NCBI GenBank assembly: GCA_012861695.1 | Contig: JAAOOA010000012.1 | Span: 2,478,770-2,542,769, forward strand | Direction of reading: 5' to 3' | DNA from: Trematomus loennbergii | Lineage: Eukaryota > Chordata > Actinopteri > Perciformes > Nototheniidae | DNA: 64,000 bases | Shown here: positions 24,151 to 38,065 of the stretch, piece after piece | Position numbering within the stretch: the first letter of the stretch is position 1 | Layout: each line of letters starts with the position of its first letter | The notes under the pieces: model-generated | What the model was told of the DNA's origin: nothing | What the model saw: the letters and a program-made list of their open reading frames with translations, nothing else | The model's database searches: none | Translations under genes and position numbers: made by a program

Positions 24151-25877
24151 ATCTAAACTTTTTATTAGAGGTTTCCTGATTAGTTTCTCTGCTACAGGAA
24201 GATTAAGCACACTTACTAACTCACCACTTCAACGGAAATGTGATTAGAATTCCAGCCGAATTAAGTTTAATAACCTTAATGTGAGTGCACTTAATTTAAG
24301 ATGTGGTGTCTATAAAGAAGGTGACTAAAGGGTGGATATCAACTTTTTGAAAATATATTAATTGAGTATTTCGCAACGTTTGTAAGAGTCTATAATACAA
24401 ATACAAAAGCGCTCTTTTTTTTTTACTTGGTGAAAATAACTTTTTAGATAGAGAAAGCTTGAGAGTCCTATCAGAGAAGGCTGAGTCCAAAATGGATCAC
24501 AACTGCATGAAGGAGAGTCGTGTTCAGTGGCTTGCCAGTAGTATATGATAAATCATACACACATATTGGACCCAAGAATGGTTTTAGTATTTCCAAAGGT
24601 ATGGTGACTTATTTTTGAGTTCCATACTACTTTGTGCCTGAAGTCATAGAAATATGAATAGTGGCTGGCATGGATGCCAAGATGAAACCAGAAATCCTCC
24701 AGCAATATGAAGGCAAAATATTACATTTTTGACAAAAATGTCATCATCCCTTCAAAACGATGATGACGTTTTGTGCTTTGTCATGGTGCAGAGGAGGACT
24801 GGACAGGGTAAAGGAGTAAACACCTTTATCCATCTCGGCACATTAGGATTCAGTTCAGGTTGTAAATTATGGATGTTATGCGCCGGACTATGTCTTGGTC
24901 AGGGCCGTAGAGATTGGGACCAGTACATTCCTGTAGCCTCACTGGTGGAACACTTCACAGACCGGAAACCAAATTGTTCATACAGAGAAAATGTCAAAAA
25001 TGTGGTCGAAGTTAAGTAGTGTTTTTATTTAAATTGATGTTATGTCAAAGCAAAAACTTAAATTAGGTTTAATTGGTTCAAGTTGTTTTGGTCAAAGCTG
25101 CGGTTTGGATGGTGGCAGAGATTTCTTTGATAAGCTTTTAACTTGCTTGAAATGAATGCATGAATACACTTTTTGAGACAATCTCTTTGACTAGTGTTAA
25201 CATTTAGACAATAAAATGCAGACATTTTAACCTATTTAACATTAATGCTATTTTAGATCAAAGACAACCCCTAAGAACTTTAATTTGATTATTATCAGCA
25301 CAAGTATGGTATTTAATGTTATTGTTTTGAAAAATCATGTCTTATCAGTAGCATTTTAGAGGAAAAGGGTGCCGAGCAGGGTTTCCTGTGGTACTCCACA
25401 GGTCATTCTGACTTGCTTGGAAGTTAGAATGACTCTGGAAATAACGTATTTATTTATTTAAAGTTAGACCTGAACCAGTCAGGACAGTACACGCAAGCCT
25501 AACCCAGTTCACAACAATAGGCAACTGTGTCAAAAAGGCAGTAAAATGGATTAATACCAATCATTTGTGATATATTGATAGGGATTGCAAAATGCAAGTC
25601 GTAAACAAACTGTGGGGGAAACTTCTGAAGCAATTGGAGACAGGACTCAGAGAGACACGAGGAGAGCTGGAGCTTTGATGGCAAACACTGACGGTTTATT
25701 TGGAGCTTCGGCCGGAGAATTCACAAGACATGTCACGGGCCACGATCTGACCACACGGTTGAGATGCCAAACCAATTCTAAAGAACTCTTCTGTAGTTCG
25801 AGGTTTTAACTAGTTCAGAGTGTAATAATCAATATTCTTTATCAGCGAGATTAAACAAATATGGACCCTGAATTTAA

Positions 25878-26699
25878 AGCTCCCATGTCATGCTTTTCCG
25901 GTTATTACCCGTCCCCTTGTGTGTTATGAAGGTTTTTATGCATGTAAACGGTGTGCAGAGTCAAAACCCTCAAAGTACACCCTGTAGCGAGTAAAACTCT
26001 AACACAGAAAATACCTCCCCAAAACGCCTCGTTGGAGATACGTCACTGGCCATTTGATTCTTCCGGGTACCGCCTGATGTCATGCGGTACCCGGAACGAA
26101 ATGGACCAATCCCGAAGAGCCGTTACGTTACGTCCGCGGAGCCGTTACGTTAAGCCCCCGCTGATTGGTCCAAATTGACCGATCCACGGACTTCCTCACA
26201 CACACATCTGTGTGCAGGGAGCAGGCAGCTCAGCTGATTTCTCCTCCCTGGCTGCAGGCTGATAACAGACAGTTGGGATCGCGGCAAAATTCTCTCTGCA
26301 GACCCATTCTCACAGCGTTTATCAACCTTTTCTTACTCAATATCAAGCCACACTTATTGTTTTTACTTCGGATGTGAGTTTGTGTGTGCTCAGGATGAGT
26401 TTGGCTGTGTTTCGCTGTGTATGCTAAACAAGGAAACAACACCTCCACGGAGCTCAGCGCGATTCACAACGTCCCGACCAATCAGAGCACACTGTGCTCA
26501 CAGGGAGGGTGGGGGCTGGAGCTTTGGGAGCTACAACGAGCCGTTAAAGGCAGAGAGTGAAATTCAGTGAATACAAGTAGTTTACAGAGATGCTGTATGA
26601 GAAACCAATGTGAGTTTGGAAAAATGCACAGTATAAATCTATTTAGTAGACCTCAACAATGGAATTATGATCAGTGGAAATGGCCATGACACCTCTCCT
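25878..26699. mobile_element. 822-bp TTAA-flanked non-autonomous element
   Basis: Flanked by TTAA at 25874-25877 and 26700-26703. The ends are imperfect inverted repeats: 'agctcccatgtcatgc' on the left against 'aggagaggtgtcatgg' when the right end is complemented. The sub-terminal 'aggtttttatgcatgtaaacgg' resembles the matching part of the smaller dispersed MITE, so the two are probably related. TTAA target duplication is a hallmark of piggyBac-type transposition. No transposase is encoded. Confidence 0.8.
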
Positions 26700-28658
26700 T
26701 TAACTGGAGCTGTCGTCCATAGAAAATAATGTGCGCCAGGGAACCTACGTTCCAGAAAAGAAGATGTCCCTGAACAATAAACTATCTCATGTCAGCTTGT
26801 GCTCGGTCATAAGCTGGCAACAACCACGCGCCCAAGCTGCCCCTCCTTAAGAGAGATAGCAGCAATACCCAAGGCCGTAGACCTATGCCATGGGAAAGAG
26901 ACAGTGAGAAGAGAAAACTATGAACTGTGTCAAAGGTTGAATACCTAAGCAAATGATTCCCTAACACTAACCTGCATACATTGTATATCATTAGAGTAAT
27001 AATACTTTAGTGATAGTGATGCTGCTGAGTTTTTACAAATGCTTCAATTAAGTATGTCTTCGATTCACTTTGAAATCAAATGCCACGAACACAAATCATA
27101 ATGCAGAATACTTGCTCAGTGAAGAGAGTCATGGGGATTTTTGCTATATTCTGTAGAACAGAGACTCGAAAAAGGGAGCAGTGGAGCTGGAAAAACATAT
27201 TACAGATCCCTTTGGGCTGTGACATTTTGTATCTAAAATGAACAAAGAAGTTGTAGGCATACAGGGCATCAATCCTCCTCTCAGTAATGTAAAGGGAATT
27301 CAGATTTTGAAAAATGAACGGACATGATCTATGTCTAATCTAGGACATGTTAAAAAAAACTTGAATACATGGATAGTTATCGAACACATTTCATAAAGAA
27401 CAGCCTATTCTCATAAGGTATGAATATGTATGCAACCTACAAGCTGTGGACTCTACATTTGCAACAGTTGAGTGATGTTGTTTTTCTTTTTTGAAACACA
27501 AATAACAGAACTCAATATTTAATGTGACTGCATGTTGTGTAAAGAAAACCGACACATGTTGAATCCCACAGTGACCAGGTGCTGAAGCCTGCAGATAGTG
27601 TAAGTGCAATCTCAGCCTCTCAGTGTCATAGAGGTGATCTCTTAAGATACATGTCTGTATTCGTTTGTTTGGCTATAAGACTGGTGCTGAACTTCACTTG
27701 AACTTTCTTTGTATGCCGTCACCGAACCAAATGATTTGCATACAAGTACACGATTGGCCAAACACCAATTTTTTTTAAATGGGATTAAAATATACATTAG
27801 TGATGACCACAATTCATGAATGACAGCTCACGGTCACTCTCTGCTGCGCTCTGGCCAAAGAAAAGTCCTCTATGAGACACATGCCGTAAAATGACACGAC
27901 TGACTGAATCTTGTGTATTCGTAAAAAAACTAAAAAAACCTGAAGAATGTTTCTTGTGAGAAATATGCAGTATGCATCAATAGACACATTTGATTTGAGT
28001 TTGAGTATGTTGGTAAGATAATTAGGCAGGTGTACAGTAATTGGTCGAAAACAAGTGTCACTAGATGAGTTCTTTTCAATTTGGCATGAATCACCAAAGC
28101 AGTAGTTTGATCTAAATGATTATCCCACTGAGTGGAACAATTATAACTTTAAATGGGGGTTACAAATAGGTGTAGCGTCTAGTCAGAATGTTATGGTTAT
28201 TGTCCTTGAATTTGTTGCAACTATTTAAAAACTATTTGTAGTTGGTATCAAGGTAAAATGGTCGTTAAAATGTCAAACTTAAATAAAAAGTAACTCTAAT
28301 ATAATTGGGCCACAGAGATGCTCTGGATAAAAAAAAAAGCCTTCCTCAGACCTTCTATGAAAATAAATAATACTTCTGCAACAATTATCATTCCTTCCAG
28401 TACACTGAATCATTCGTTATTGCAAGATCAGCCAAAATACCTTCTCGCCCTAATCTCTACCAAAATCATATTGGTCTCTAGCTCCAACATCTATCGGGAC
28501 ATCTGTTCTTTTGATTTATGAGACACTTAGCAGATGAACAGATAAGATAAATACAATGCCTCTTTAGACAGAAGCAACATATTAATGTTGTCGGCTCTGT
28601 ACTGTAACCACAAAACACATTGTTTTTGCTCTAACAGCACTTTTGTTTTCTTCAACAG

Positions 28659-29056
28659 TCTCCATTGAGGAGCATTGGCAGTGAGTGGTCGCTGTCGGAG
28701 CTGGACGTGTTGCTGCTGGCCGGCACGGTGGGACACACTCTCAGCCTGGCAGCCAGCAGCTTCGTGGAGGAAGAGCACCAAACCTGGTACTTCCTGCTCA
28801 ACACCCTCTGCCTCGCCGTCTTCCAGGACGTCTGCCGCAAGTACTTCAGAGAGCAGAGGGGCACTGGAGACGAAGAAGAGTGTATCCTCCCTTCCAAAGA
28901 CTGTCACCCCTCTCCCAAGGCAGAGATTTACTCAGAGAAGTGGCTAGCGTTAGCCACACCGCCATTCACTCTGCTCTGCTGCCGACTGCTGCGCTCCCTC
29001 AACCAGACCGGGGTGCAGTGGGCTCATCTTCCTGACATGGGACACTGGCTCAACAG
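28659..29056 (+). CDS. pigg: PIGG internal exon, largest visible exon
   Basis: 132 codons plus two bases; acceptor ttcaacag|TCT, donor AACAG|GTAGGG (exit phase 2). Its peptide contains the highly conserved WSLSELDVLLLAGTVGHTLS and then ASSFVEEEHQTWYFLLNTLC, followed by an acidic, variable cytosolic or lumenal loop (EQRGTGDEEECILPSKDCHP). It ends with SEKWLALATPPFTLLCCRLL and RSLNQTGVQWAHLPDMGHWL, which align closely with human PIGG. The variable loop is shorter than the human one. Two longer overlapping readings in other frames are shadows. Confidence 0.97.
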
Positions 29057-29123
29057 GTAGGGTTTACTGTTCCTCTTTAATTAATCATTCAAAAAGAGAT
29101 TAAAACATGACAGTCATTTTATT

Positions 29124-29358
29124 TCTGAGGTTTCTCCCATGTTCCCTTTAAACTGTGGGTTTTTTCTCCGGAAGTTTTTCCTTGTACGATGTGAGGGTCT
29201 AAGGACAGAGGGTGTCGTTTACTGTGCTGTTGTATTTGCTGTAAAGTGTCCTTACTGTAGGGTATTTTTATTATTTGTACAGCACTTTGGCTCGACCAAA
29301 AATCGTTTAAAAATGTGCTATATAAATAAACCTTCATTTGATTTGATTTGATTTGATT
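29124..29358 (+). mobile_element. L2/Rex-type LINE 3' tail
   Basis: A non-coding LINE 3' end with 'tgaggtttctcccatgtt', 'gtttttccttgtacgat' and 'aatgtgctatataaataaa', terminating in an (ATTTG)n repeat. The body is absent, consistent with extreme 5' truncation. Confidence 0.82.
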
Positions 29359-32005
29359 TTTTTTAGCCAGTGACTCCTCATGTCTGGTCATGATAGTGGT
29401 GTTTTTAACAATCCCCACTCCTTGCGTCAGCCAATACTTTAGCCTCTTAGCAAATGCTTTATTCACACAGGTAGTCTCACTGACATCAACACCTCTTTTT
29501 CAAAAGGAAGCTGTGCAAAAGAAATCAAATACAGTATGGCCATGAGCCATGAGTCATGACAATTCACAACAAACACCATTGGTTACAAATTAAAGTCAAG
29601 ATGAAATCTATTTTAAAAGGACATTCCAATTCCTTTAGAACAGAAAAGGCTTCTTCATTTCACTGAAGACTACGTCACAGAACAGAAGCATAAGACAATC
29701 ATGAAAGTATAATATAAATATTTAAGTATAAAGAGATTTTTGTATTAGAAATCTATTTCTATTTGTGAGGAGAAGTGATTCAATCCAGTTTTCCAAGTGT
29801 TGTTTGAATATATGGTATGGAAAAGTTAAAATGTGTTAAAAATGGATTGAATCAGAGAGCATCGATGAGGTTCTGTTAGCTAGGCTTATTGAACCAAACT
29901 AGTTTAACAGTGCTACACAGCTGGCAAACTAAGTTGGCTTGTAAAAGTTGGATGTTTTCATGAGGCAAGCAAAGCAGAAAGAATAGTGTTAACAGCAGCA
30001 GCTACCTGGCTGATTTTGAATTACTCTTGGCAGCTATGTGATTACTGAGAGGATCCCCAGGGAAAAGACACACTCTATGAATAGCAAAAAGATTGAGTGG
30101 TTTGTTTCTCTATTTCTCTTTAGTACCTTTAAAGTAATGGAGTTCCCTTTAAACAACACAAAAGAGCTGGATTTATAGAGTGATTATATTAGTGTTCAGG
30201 GCTTATCTTGAAGTATATTGGACATAAAACCCATAAGACAAGGCAGAATTATTAGCCTTTTTCATGCGGATAGGTGGGAACATATAGGTGTATAAGTACT
30301 TTTCAACACAGCTACAGAGAATTCAAGATAATAGGCTTCTTTGACTATTTTAAGTATGACCATTCAGCAGTCTCACAGACATAAATTCATTGTAAGAAAA
30401 AGCGACCAATTTGTCCAAAGACAAAGAAGCCTCAGTAGACTGGAACACAGTCAGGTGACAATCCTTTTTGTCTTTCCACCTACACAAGTTCACTCCTGTT
30501 CTCTGGTGAGAATTGAAGGCCGTTATGGGAAATATAGGAAATACTTCATGGGGCTGGTTGAGTGAAATATTCTAGGAAATGACACTTGACTGCAAAATAA
30601 GTCCCTGAACAATGTAGTGATCATTCAGTGACATTTAGAAAGGTGTAAGGTGTTCACGTTATACAAGTCTTTGCTCCTGACACTGAAACATTTTAAAGTG
30701 TGTTTTTCTGGCTGAGAAGCTGACAGGACCATCCACTTAGCATTTCTTTTAGAAAATTCAAGGAGGGAAAATAGCTCTCTGTGATTGCTTGGTCTGTTGA
30801 AAAACGGGGTGATTTCTCAGTGAAACCGACTGTTTCAGAGCCATTAATATTCCGTCAACAGAATGGGCCAGGGGATTATGGTTTGTTCTTCAACATGCAT
30901 CACATTGTGGAATAGAGATGTGGATTCTGACCTTTTCCCTGTCCAGCGTTGCCCTTTCTTGCTACCTGCACTGCCTGTTGCTCGGATAATGAGATCTAGG
31001 TAGTGTTACGCCTCATCTTGTCTCAAAAGTACCCGACTTCCACCGCTGTCTGATCCACAGAACGTCCAAATACACAGCTTCTTTTCAACTCTGATATATG
31101 CCCTTTGAGGTCTTATTACCTGTGTGTGCTCAGTGGAAGTGTCATTTCATACTACTGTATATTGCCTGAAATCCAGTGAACAATTGGAGTTCTGTGCCTC
31201 TTTAAAGTTTAAACTACTGCTTGAGGATATGACTGGCTGGGTTTCATCTCACCAAAATGTTCTCAGTTGCTCAAAGTCTACGGTGCTTCAAGTGTTGCTC
31301 TTTCTTCTTTGATTGATCAAATAACCTGATGAATTTTTGCTTATTTGATTTTGGTGTCAAAATAGATACAAAATGAACTGTTATGTGTTGTAAAGCAACA
31401 GCATGTTTCATTTTCCTCCGATGTTGTGCTCTTCTTTAACACATTACTGTTGTAACTGCGGACAGCTGTAACGTTATACGTGCAATTTTCCAAGCAAATT
31501 CCTTAGCTAGCACAGCTAAACATGAAGCAAGTGCAAAAACACAAGATATAGCAAACCGCTAATCTTCTTAATAGTGCAACAGCAAAAAGGCCTTCCCTGC
31601 ATCTGTCTTGCAGCTTTTTAATTTGTGAAGCTCTCACTTGCTCCTTGCCAGCGTTCCCCATTGCCCAAGGCCTGGAAATCTTCTCCTCCCAGCATTCAAA
31701 GCTTGTGTGCTAGCTGTGTAAACACCTACATTCCCCAGGTGATCAAAGAAAGCAGTCCTGGCAGCAGGGCAAACTGAGATAGCAGCAGTTAGCAGTTAGC
31801 GCTACTTTAGCAACAAGAACACTTTTCTGTCTATCAGGAAACTGTAAATGTTTGAGAACCAAGGCAGAGCAATAGGAGAGTATCACAGGGATAGTTAGAA
31901 AACATCACCTGAATGACATAGAAGTTACAAAAAGGTGTCGAGAAGGGTTATTCAGACCTTTTTTAAATGTAAACGTTTTTGATGCTTTTGCACATTAAAG
32001 TTTAA

Positions 32006-32389
32006 GCGCCACACTCCGTTATAGTATGCATGTTTTTTAGGTTTTTGCGCATGTAAATTGTCCGCCTGACACACATTCATTTTAGCCTGTGTTTACTTCC
32101 GCGACATAGTGACATCACTATGTAAAAAAATGCGCTTCTATTGGCTAGCACTCCAATACATTACGTGATAGTCTAAGGGGCGCGACATCTCTAAGCGGTT
32201 GACCAATCACAACAGAGCCGGCCAGCTAACCAATCAGAGCAGACTGGGCTCTGGTTTCAGACGGAGGGTGAAAAGAGGTCCTGCAGCACATATGAGAAAA
32301 ATAAAAAGCTTGTTGAACATTAAAGCATGGAGACACTTGAGGCACAAAATACAAATATGAACCTGAACATTTGCAAAATAGTGCCCCCT
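32006..32389 (-). mobile_element. TTAA-type MITE, near complete
   Basis: TTAA occurs at both boundaries (32002-32005 and 32390-32393). The interior matches the family through 'cttctattggctagca', 'gagcagactgggctctgg' and 'acattaaagcatgg'. The left end is diverged. Confidence 0.82.
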
Positions 32390-32701
32390 TTAACAAAATA
32401 TTATCATACCAGTTAGTCACTTTTGTTGTTTACTATTAACTAAATTAAGTGGATTAATTACAACTCGGATATTCGACTAATGCGCTACATACCGGTCATT
32501 TTTGCACATCACTTTTATTCATGGCCTAAAGTGGGACTGACAGAGACACCAATGTTCTTGATACAAAGTAGCATCACAATTATTTAAAAGTTATTATTTT
32601 AGTGTTAAAAGGTCACATAATGGTGCTTTAAATGAACTCCATATCAGACTGCAGCCTTTTCTTCACCCCACACCTGTCTGCTTCTTTGTTATGTTTTCCA
32701 G

Positions 32702-32893
32702 CTCTGAACACCGGACCGTTCTCTCCCTGCTGGCTGCTTTCTGTTTGGTTTTTATCTACCTCCTGGTTCAAAGACGATGCTCATGGGTTTCCAAGGTTGC
32801 CCTCGCCCTCGGACTTTTGGGTGTCTACAGCTACCGAGCAGCTGTCGGCAACGTCTTGTTTCCCTGGCAACACTCTGGCCGAACTACATCCAA
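32702..32893 (+). CDS. pigg: PIGG internal exon: membrane spans
   Basis: Acceptor ttttccag|CTCTG completes an AG|C serine codon from the previous exon, giving HWLN-S-SEHRTVLS against human HWLTSSDHKAELS. The peptide holds two hydrophobic spans, LSLLAAFCLVFIYLLVQRRC and VSKVALALGLLGVYSYRAAV, then FPWQHSGRTTSK. Donor AA|GTAAGT in phase 2. The polar end is a loop before the next span. Confidence 0.96.
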
Positions 32894-33750
32894 GTAAGTT
32901 TTTTTGTGAACCCCTATGATCGCGATTTCATTCACTGTAGCAGTCGTCAAATTGCTGTCCCCTGTTAGCGGGTTGATTTACAGAGCACGGTGAGCGTGGA
33001 GGCTGCAGTGCTGCAAGTGTCATTAGGGACGAACACCCGCATCTTTTAAACTGTGATGATTAACTGCTGGACAGCTTTTTATTTCCTGACATCTAACAGC
33101 AGTAAATCTCTCGGACCTAGTGTACCAGCAAGTCCTGAATATAAAATTCTGGCAGCGTATTAAATGAATTACACTAAAATGCGAGACGCACACTCTTTGA
33201 CGGTTGATTTAAATTGACACTTGGTATCAGTGGTATACAAAGAATGGTACCTTTTTTAATTTGTCTCCTCCAGCACAAGTCTCACCCTCCCCTTCTGTCG
33301 TCTGTAAGTGATGAAAACAAAGTCACGTTCAGTCACAACACTGAGAACAAAGCCAGCTCATTAGAGCATAGATTGAGCAGAGATAGTGAAAAGGTAATAC
33401 ATAGTAAAATATTGAAATAAAAGCTTTGTAAATTTGCTTTTTATTTGACTTGATGAGTTTGTGTTTAGTTCCCATGACAAAAATACAACACAATGCTTTG
33501 CTCTCCATTGTTCAGAAGTTACAAGAAAGTGTTAAAAGTCCAACTCTTTGGTTAATGACTATAAATACTGCAAAACTAAAGGCTTTCCCATCAGCCTCGG
33601 CTGTTTTATTGTGGCATTAATGCATTGTAAACACAAGTGCTTCCATCAAGATGAAGGTATTGAAGTCTTAATGCACGTCCTTTAGTTACCTATTCACCCT
33701 CAGTGACTGTCTTTTGTATCATTCTATAGTAACACTTTTCTGTTTTTTAA

Positions 33751-34110
33751 TAATAATAAAACAACTTTATTTGTATAGCGCATTTAATTCACTAAGTGCA
33801 GCTTACAAATAAAATCGAGTGAAATTCAATTCAGGTCAATGTTGGAACCTTTTTGCACACATGCAGCATAAAAGCATAATATAACGATTCAAGGAACACA
33901 AGGATGTAAAAAAGGTACGATAATAAAAAAAGTACAATCAAATAAAAAGTGATCCAAAGGTCACGACAGATAGCCCTCTCAGTAAAACAAAGGAAGACAT
34001 AAGAAAAAACTAATAAATAGAATAAGATGTTAAGACACAATTAAATAAATAAGTACAAAAATGTAAACACCATTAAAAAGAGGGATGTCACTACAAAAAG
34101 CATTACAAAA
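33751..34110 (-). mobile_element. LINE 3' end fragment (L2-like)
   Basis: In reverse complement the element ends 'gcgctatacaaataaagttg' followed by an (ATT)n-type tail, matching the 3' end of the LINE at 11481. Upstream it is diverged non-coding sequence, so the far boundary is approximate. Confidence 0.65.
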
Positions 34111-35418
34111 TTCTCTGCCTGTCAACACACTGAACTAGGATAGTAAACATGATGAATATATTATAGGTGAGACGGGGAAAAGTCATATTCAATTGAGCGA
34201 TTCTTTGACAGATCTGGGTTAGAATTGAAGAATATCCCTTAGAAGACTGAACACATTTGTAATGATGTAAAATGCTTTAACATTTAGACATTAAACTACC
34301 TGCTGTACTGCTTGGTAATAAGGATGTTGCTTTTCTCAGCTTTTTGTGAGAAAATAAACCTGTTCATCTCAATTCCTATATTGCTCTTGAGTTCCTCCTG
34401 CTATCTTTTAAATATAAATGCTGAGAGGAGTTTGGATTCCTTCGAGCTGCTGCTGCTGCAACCCTTGTTGTGAACACCTGAGGGAAGGAACCTCCTCTCC
34501 CAGCCCCTCAAAATTCAATCAAATACACAAGTTTCATATAACAGTCAACCCTCCCCTTTTGTGCACCTGAGACAATCTGTTGCGTCCTTGAACTCACCGT
34601 GAATAATGCAAAATCATGTTTAACGTGGGCTTTGAAAAATGCATGAGTATCCTTGAAGATTGATGCCTCTTCGCACTGCGTACTCAGAACCCTTTAGCGC
34701 AATCTATATGTAATAGCTGTTGTTAGCATTGTCCGAAAAGAGGGGAAATCGACAATCTTGCAGCTCCTAAGTGTGGTAATTTTTCATTCTGCAGACTGTA
34801 GCTTGGCACAGAGTTATCTCCCACTAACCCCCCGTCAGAAAATAATGAGTGTGCTGGGCTGCACACAGTCTTCCTGTCTAGATTTCCTGACCTTCCTTCA
34901 TCTACCACCGGTACCTGGCCTTCCCTAACCTTTCCTGTTCTCCTTGGCAGTCTCTCCTACTTCCTCAGCTAATTAAAATCTCAACCTCTCACCCTCACCC
35001 ATACAAAGACACCTGACTAATGCCATGCAGGGACCCTGGCTCCTTTTGACGAACTGCATGATTGACAAGTTTGCCGTTGATCCAGTCCTTCAGCTTTTTC
35101 TTCAACAAGTTGATCATTACGGCGCTCCGCCTCAAGGGTGTATTTTGGACATAGTCTATGAATTCCTTGCGAAATATATCTTAGCAAAAACAAACTTTTA
35201 GTCTTGGGCAATGACAATGACATTCAGTCCATCCAGGTGCTGTACTCTGATTGCCTGCGAGGAGAAGCTATATCTGTTTTTATACTTTAATGTAGACTAG
35301 CGTCCATTTGCTGATTTAATTCAAAGAATGTTGATGATTTCTCATGGGCTGGATATACTGTATTTATTTGATTTGGCTTATGTTAACTACAATGTAGCCG
35401 AATTTAAGGTTTTTTTCC

Positions 35419-35715
35419 GTGGAGGAAGAAGTACTCAGATCTGCTACTTAACTTACTCGTAATGCGTTACGGCAAATCAGAAATATATTAAAATACTGGA
35501 TTGGTATTATTGATGCTTTCACGCACACTGATAAAGGTGTGTCCTGCAGCTGTACTGCAACCTATACTTACTTATATGTTGATTGATTTGTTGATTTGTT
35601 TTTTGTATTAGCTACTAATCTGAAAAGTTACCTCACGTGTCAAATAAATGTAGTGGAATAAAAAGTCCAACATTTGCTTACAAAATGTAGTGGGGTATAT
35701 AAAGAAGCATAATGA
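35419..35715. repeat. Diverged fish repeat ('gaagtactcagatct' family)
   Basis: Begins 'ggaagaagtactcagatctg' and contains 'aatgtagtggaataaaaagt', phrases resembling the sub-terminal part of the elements at 43672-44146 and 58307-58795. No clean ends. Confidence 0.45.
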
Positions 35716-35719
35716 AAAC

Positions 35720-36060
35720 ACTAGTGCAGCACCTATTTTCACCCTCTGTCTGAAACCAGAGCCCAGTCTGCTCTGATTGGTTAGCTGGCCGGCTCTGTTG
35801 TGGTTAAGCGCTTAGTGATGTCCCAAAGTGTTGGAGCGCTAGCCAATAGAAATGTGAGTGTTACCTAGTGATGTCACTATGTTCCAGGTGTAAATAAAGG
35901 AGTCCAATGGAGGTTCCAGGCAGGGGAGGAGTGTGTGGGAGAGAAACTCCCTCTGGAGGGAACACAGTGATTTTAGCCTTTGCAGACCATTCACATGCAC
36001 ACAAACCTATAACACACTACAGGAAAGGGAGAACCCCAAAAGGCATTAGAGGGCCCCTTT
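35720..36060 (+). mobile_element. TTAA-type MITE copy, 5' truncated
   Basis: Contains the family blocks 'cagagcccagtctgctct', 'agagaaactccctctgga' and the end 'agagggccccttt'. The outer left end is missing. Confidence 0.8.
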
Positions 36061-37762
36061 ACAGTAAATACAGTATTTGTGTTTGCACTTCGTAACATTC
36101 TACCATTAGTTTATTTAGATGGAATATTAAGAGCACTTTCTCTAGAATGAAAAAGCAACATGTTGCATTTTTCAATACCGTGTTTTTTCTTTCGCAACAT
36201 AATGTAAATGTTAAAAGCAGTATCTTTGTTGAGTTAAAGTCTGGTGTTCCTGGGTTACTCTCTCTGTAATTTTTATCAGAGTAAAGCCGCCTGACAACTC
36301 CCCGGTTCCCTCCTCGCCTTCCCTTTGTGCCAACGGCCTAATTGCGATGTTGCATCTTTCAAAATGGCTAATGGGGTTGAGAAACGCCAACGCTGCTCCC
36401 TTTAAATGGTTCAAAGAGTTACTGTGGATACAGTTTGTCTCTCTGTGTCTGTTTCTCTCCCTCTCTCTCACACACACCCTTCCTTATGGCATCATCACAA
36501 ATGAACCTAAAAATAGACACCAGTGAACTGACAGGGCAAAGATCTGCACCCCGCATTATTTGTATTAAGTATCGAGGGGATCACAGAGTATGACCCAAGC
36601 ATTAATAACATTTAAATTGGCGAAAGAGGCAATTGAGGTAACAGGAAAGGCTGAAGCCAATCACATTTTCTTAACAAGTGATCAAAAAGGAAATAGCTCG
36701 ACATCAAAGAATCCGGCTGAAGGCCAAGTCTGTCTAAGCCTCTATACATCAGAGCCAAAGTTTCCTGTCATCTCCATCCTCTTTCTTTTGCATTTATGGC
36801 ATATATTCTACCAAACATAAAGCCACAAGAGGCATTGCAAACGTCTGTTTTCATCTCTGTGTGTGTACGTGCTTCACACCTGCACAAAACATGACCCATT
36901 TTATCATGTACTGCTTTATCTAGACAGCCACTGTTGTGCAGGTTCCCAATTTAAAAATATTCATGCATACCGATCTCGCTTAAAAATGGAAATGTATTCA
37001 AACTCGTCTCAAAACACCTGTGAACCCCTGCCATACGCACACGCAGACAGACACAGACTCACACACAGAATTCATCTCTCAGTTTTATTACCCAAGAGGT
37101 AAACTATTTTATAACCCTGTTTCAAAGGCAATTCTGTGTTGGTTGAAAATATTATTGGCAACATTTAACAAATCCTTATTCTCCGCTGACGTTAAGCATT
37201 GTTTATAATAGTGCTTTAGTGTGTACTTTATCTTTCTTTAATGTAGAAAAAAGCTTATTTATTTTGTATCTAACATAAAGCTAAAAACACTAGAGACATA
37301 ATCACACTGCCAGCACTATAGCAAGTGTTGATCTTTTGGAAGTGTTTCTCAAAGTGGGGGGCGCAGAGGCATGACAGGGGGGGCGCCAGAGACTAGGAGG
37401 ACATTTTTTTGAAAACATAATTGTTATGACGTCGGCATGACCGGCGGAAGTTACACTTAGAAACCTTAGAAACCTATGAGGGCGCTGTGGGACACAGGTG
37501 TGTAATGTACATGTTGAGGATGGAAGGTCAATAGGCGGCATCAGGGGGGCCCTAGGGGGTGCTGCAGGACCCCTGGCATAGCCATAGCACCCCCTAAGCA
37601 CCCCCAAGAAATGTATGTCTTTTTTATTTTTATGTGTGAAATTCATAATTTGAAAAATGATTGATTCGAAAATAATATGCTACAGTACAAGTACGTCTGG
37701 GTCTCTGTGTTTCATTCAAGCTCGGCTCTGTGTGTATGTGGAACGAGCCATTTTGTGTGCGT

Positions 37763-37791
37763 GCGCGAGAGAGAGAGAGAGAGAGAGAGAG
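37763..37791. repeat. (GA)n microsatellite
   Basis: About 28 bp of GA repeat directly after a GTGCGTGC stretch. Confidence 0.9.
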
Positions 37792-38065
37792 CGCACCGGT
37801 ACCGGAGATTGTTGTTGTTAGCATCTGGTGCTAGCTAGCTACGCTAACCGATATAAGGAGCTTTTTCAACAACAAGGTGGAGGGAGAACTCTCGCCTGTC
37901 AGACTGAGAGGCTCATAACCTCAGCTCAGTGAGGTAAAGGACTCTCTCAGTGTTTAGATTACCCACTGAGATTAGTTATCTCAGTGGGTCTCAAACGGTT
38001 TGGTCACGATTAATGTAAACAATTATTTCCGAGGCACACGTTTATATGATCATTATAGGTAAGAG

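Larger units (their letters stand above)
18898..28658. other. PIGG intron, about 9.8 kb
   Basis: Contents: a short tandem repeat at 19650-19683, a fold-back element (20185-20505), two diverged related blocks (20925-21630 and 23880-24150), a hAT element (23002-23592), a MITE end (23672-23790) and an 822-bp TTAA element (25878-26699). From 26.7 to 28.65 kb I see no repeat or exon. Confidence 0.88.
29057..32701. other. PIGG intron, about 3.6 kb
   Basis: Contains a LINE 3' tail (29124-29358) and a complete TTAA-type MITE (32006-32389). No exon or other repeat is recognised in 29.4-32.0 kb. Confidence 0.9.

Noticed and set aside
28675..29035. Overlapping ORFs in other frames of the large PIGG exon, and one on the minus strand
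   Set aside because: GC-rich shadows of the true exon, which matches PIGG without gaps and has proper splice sites.
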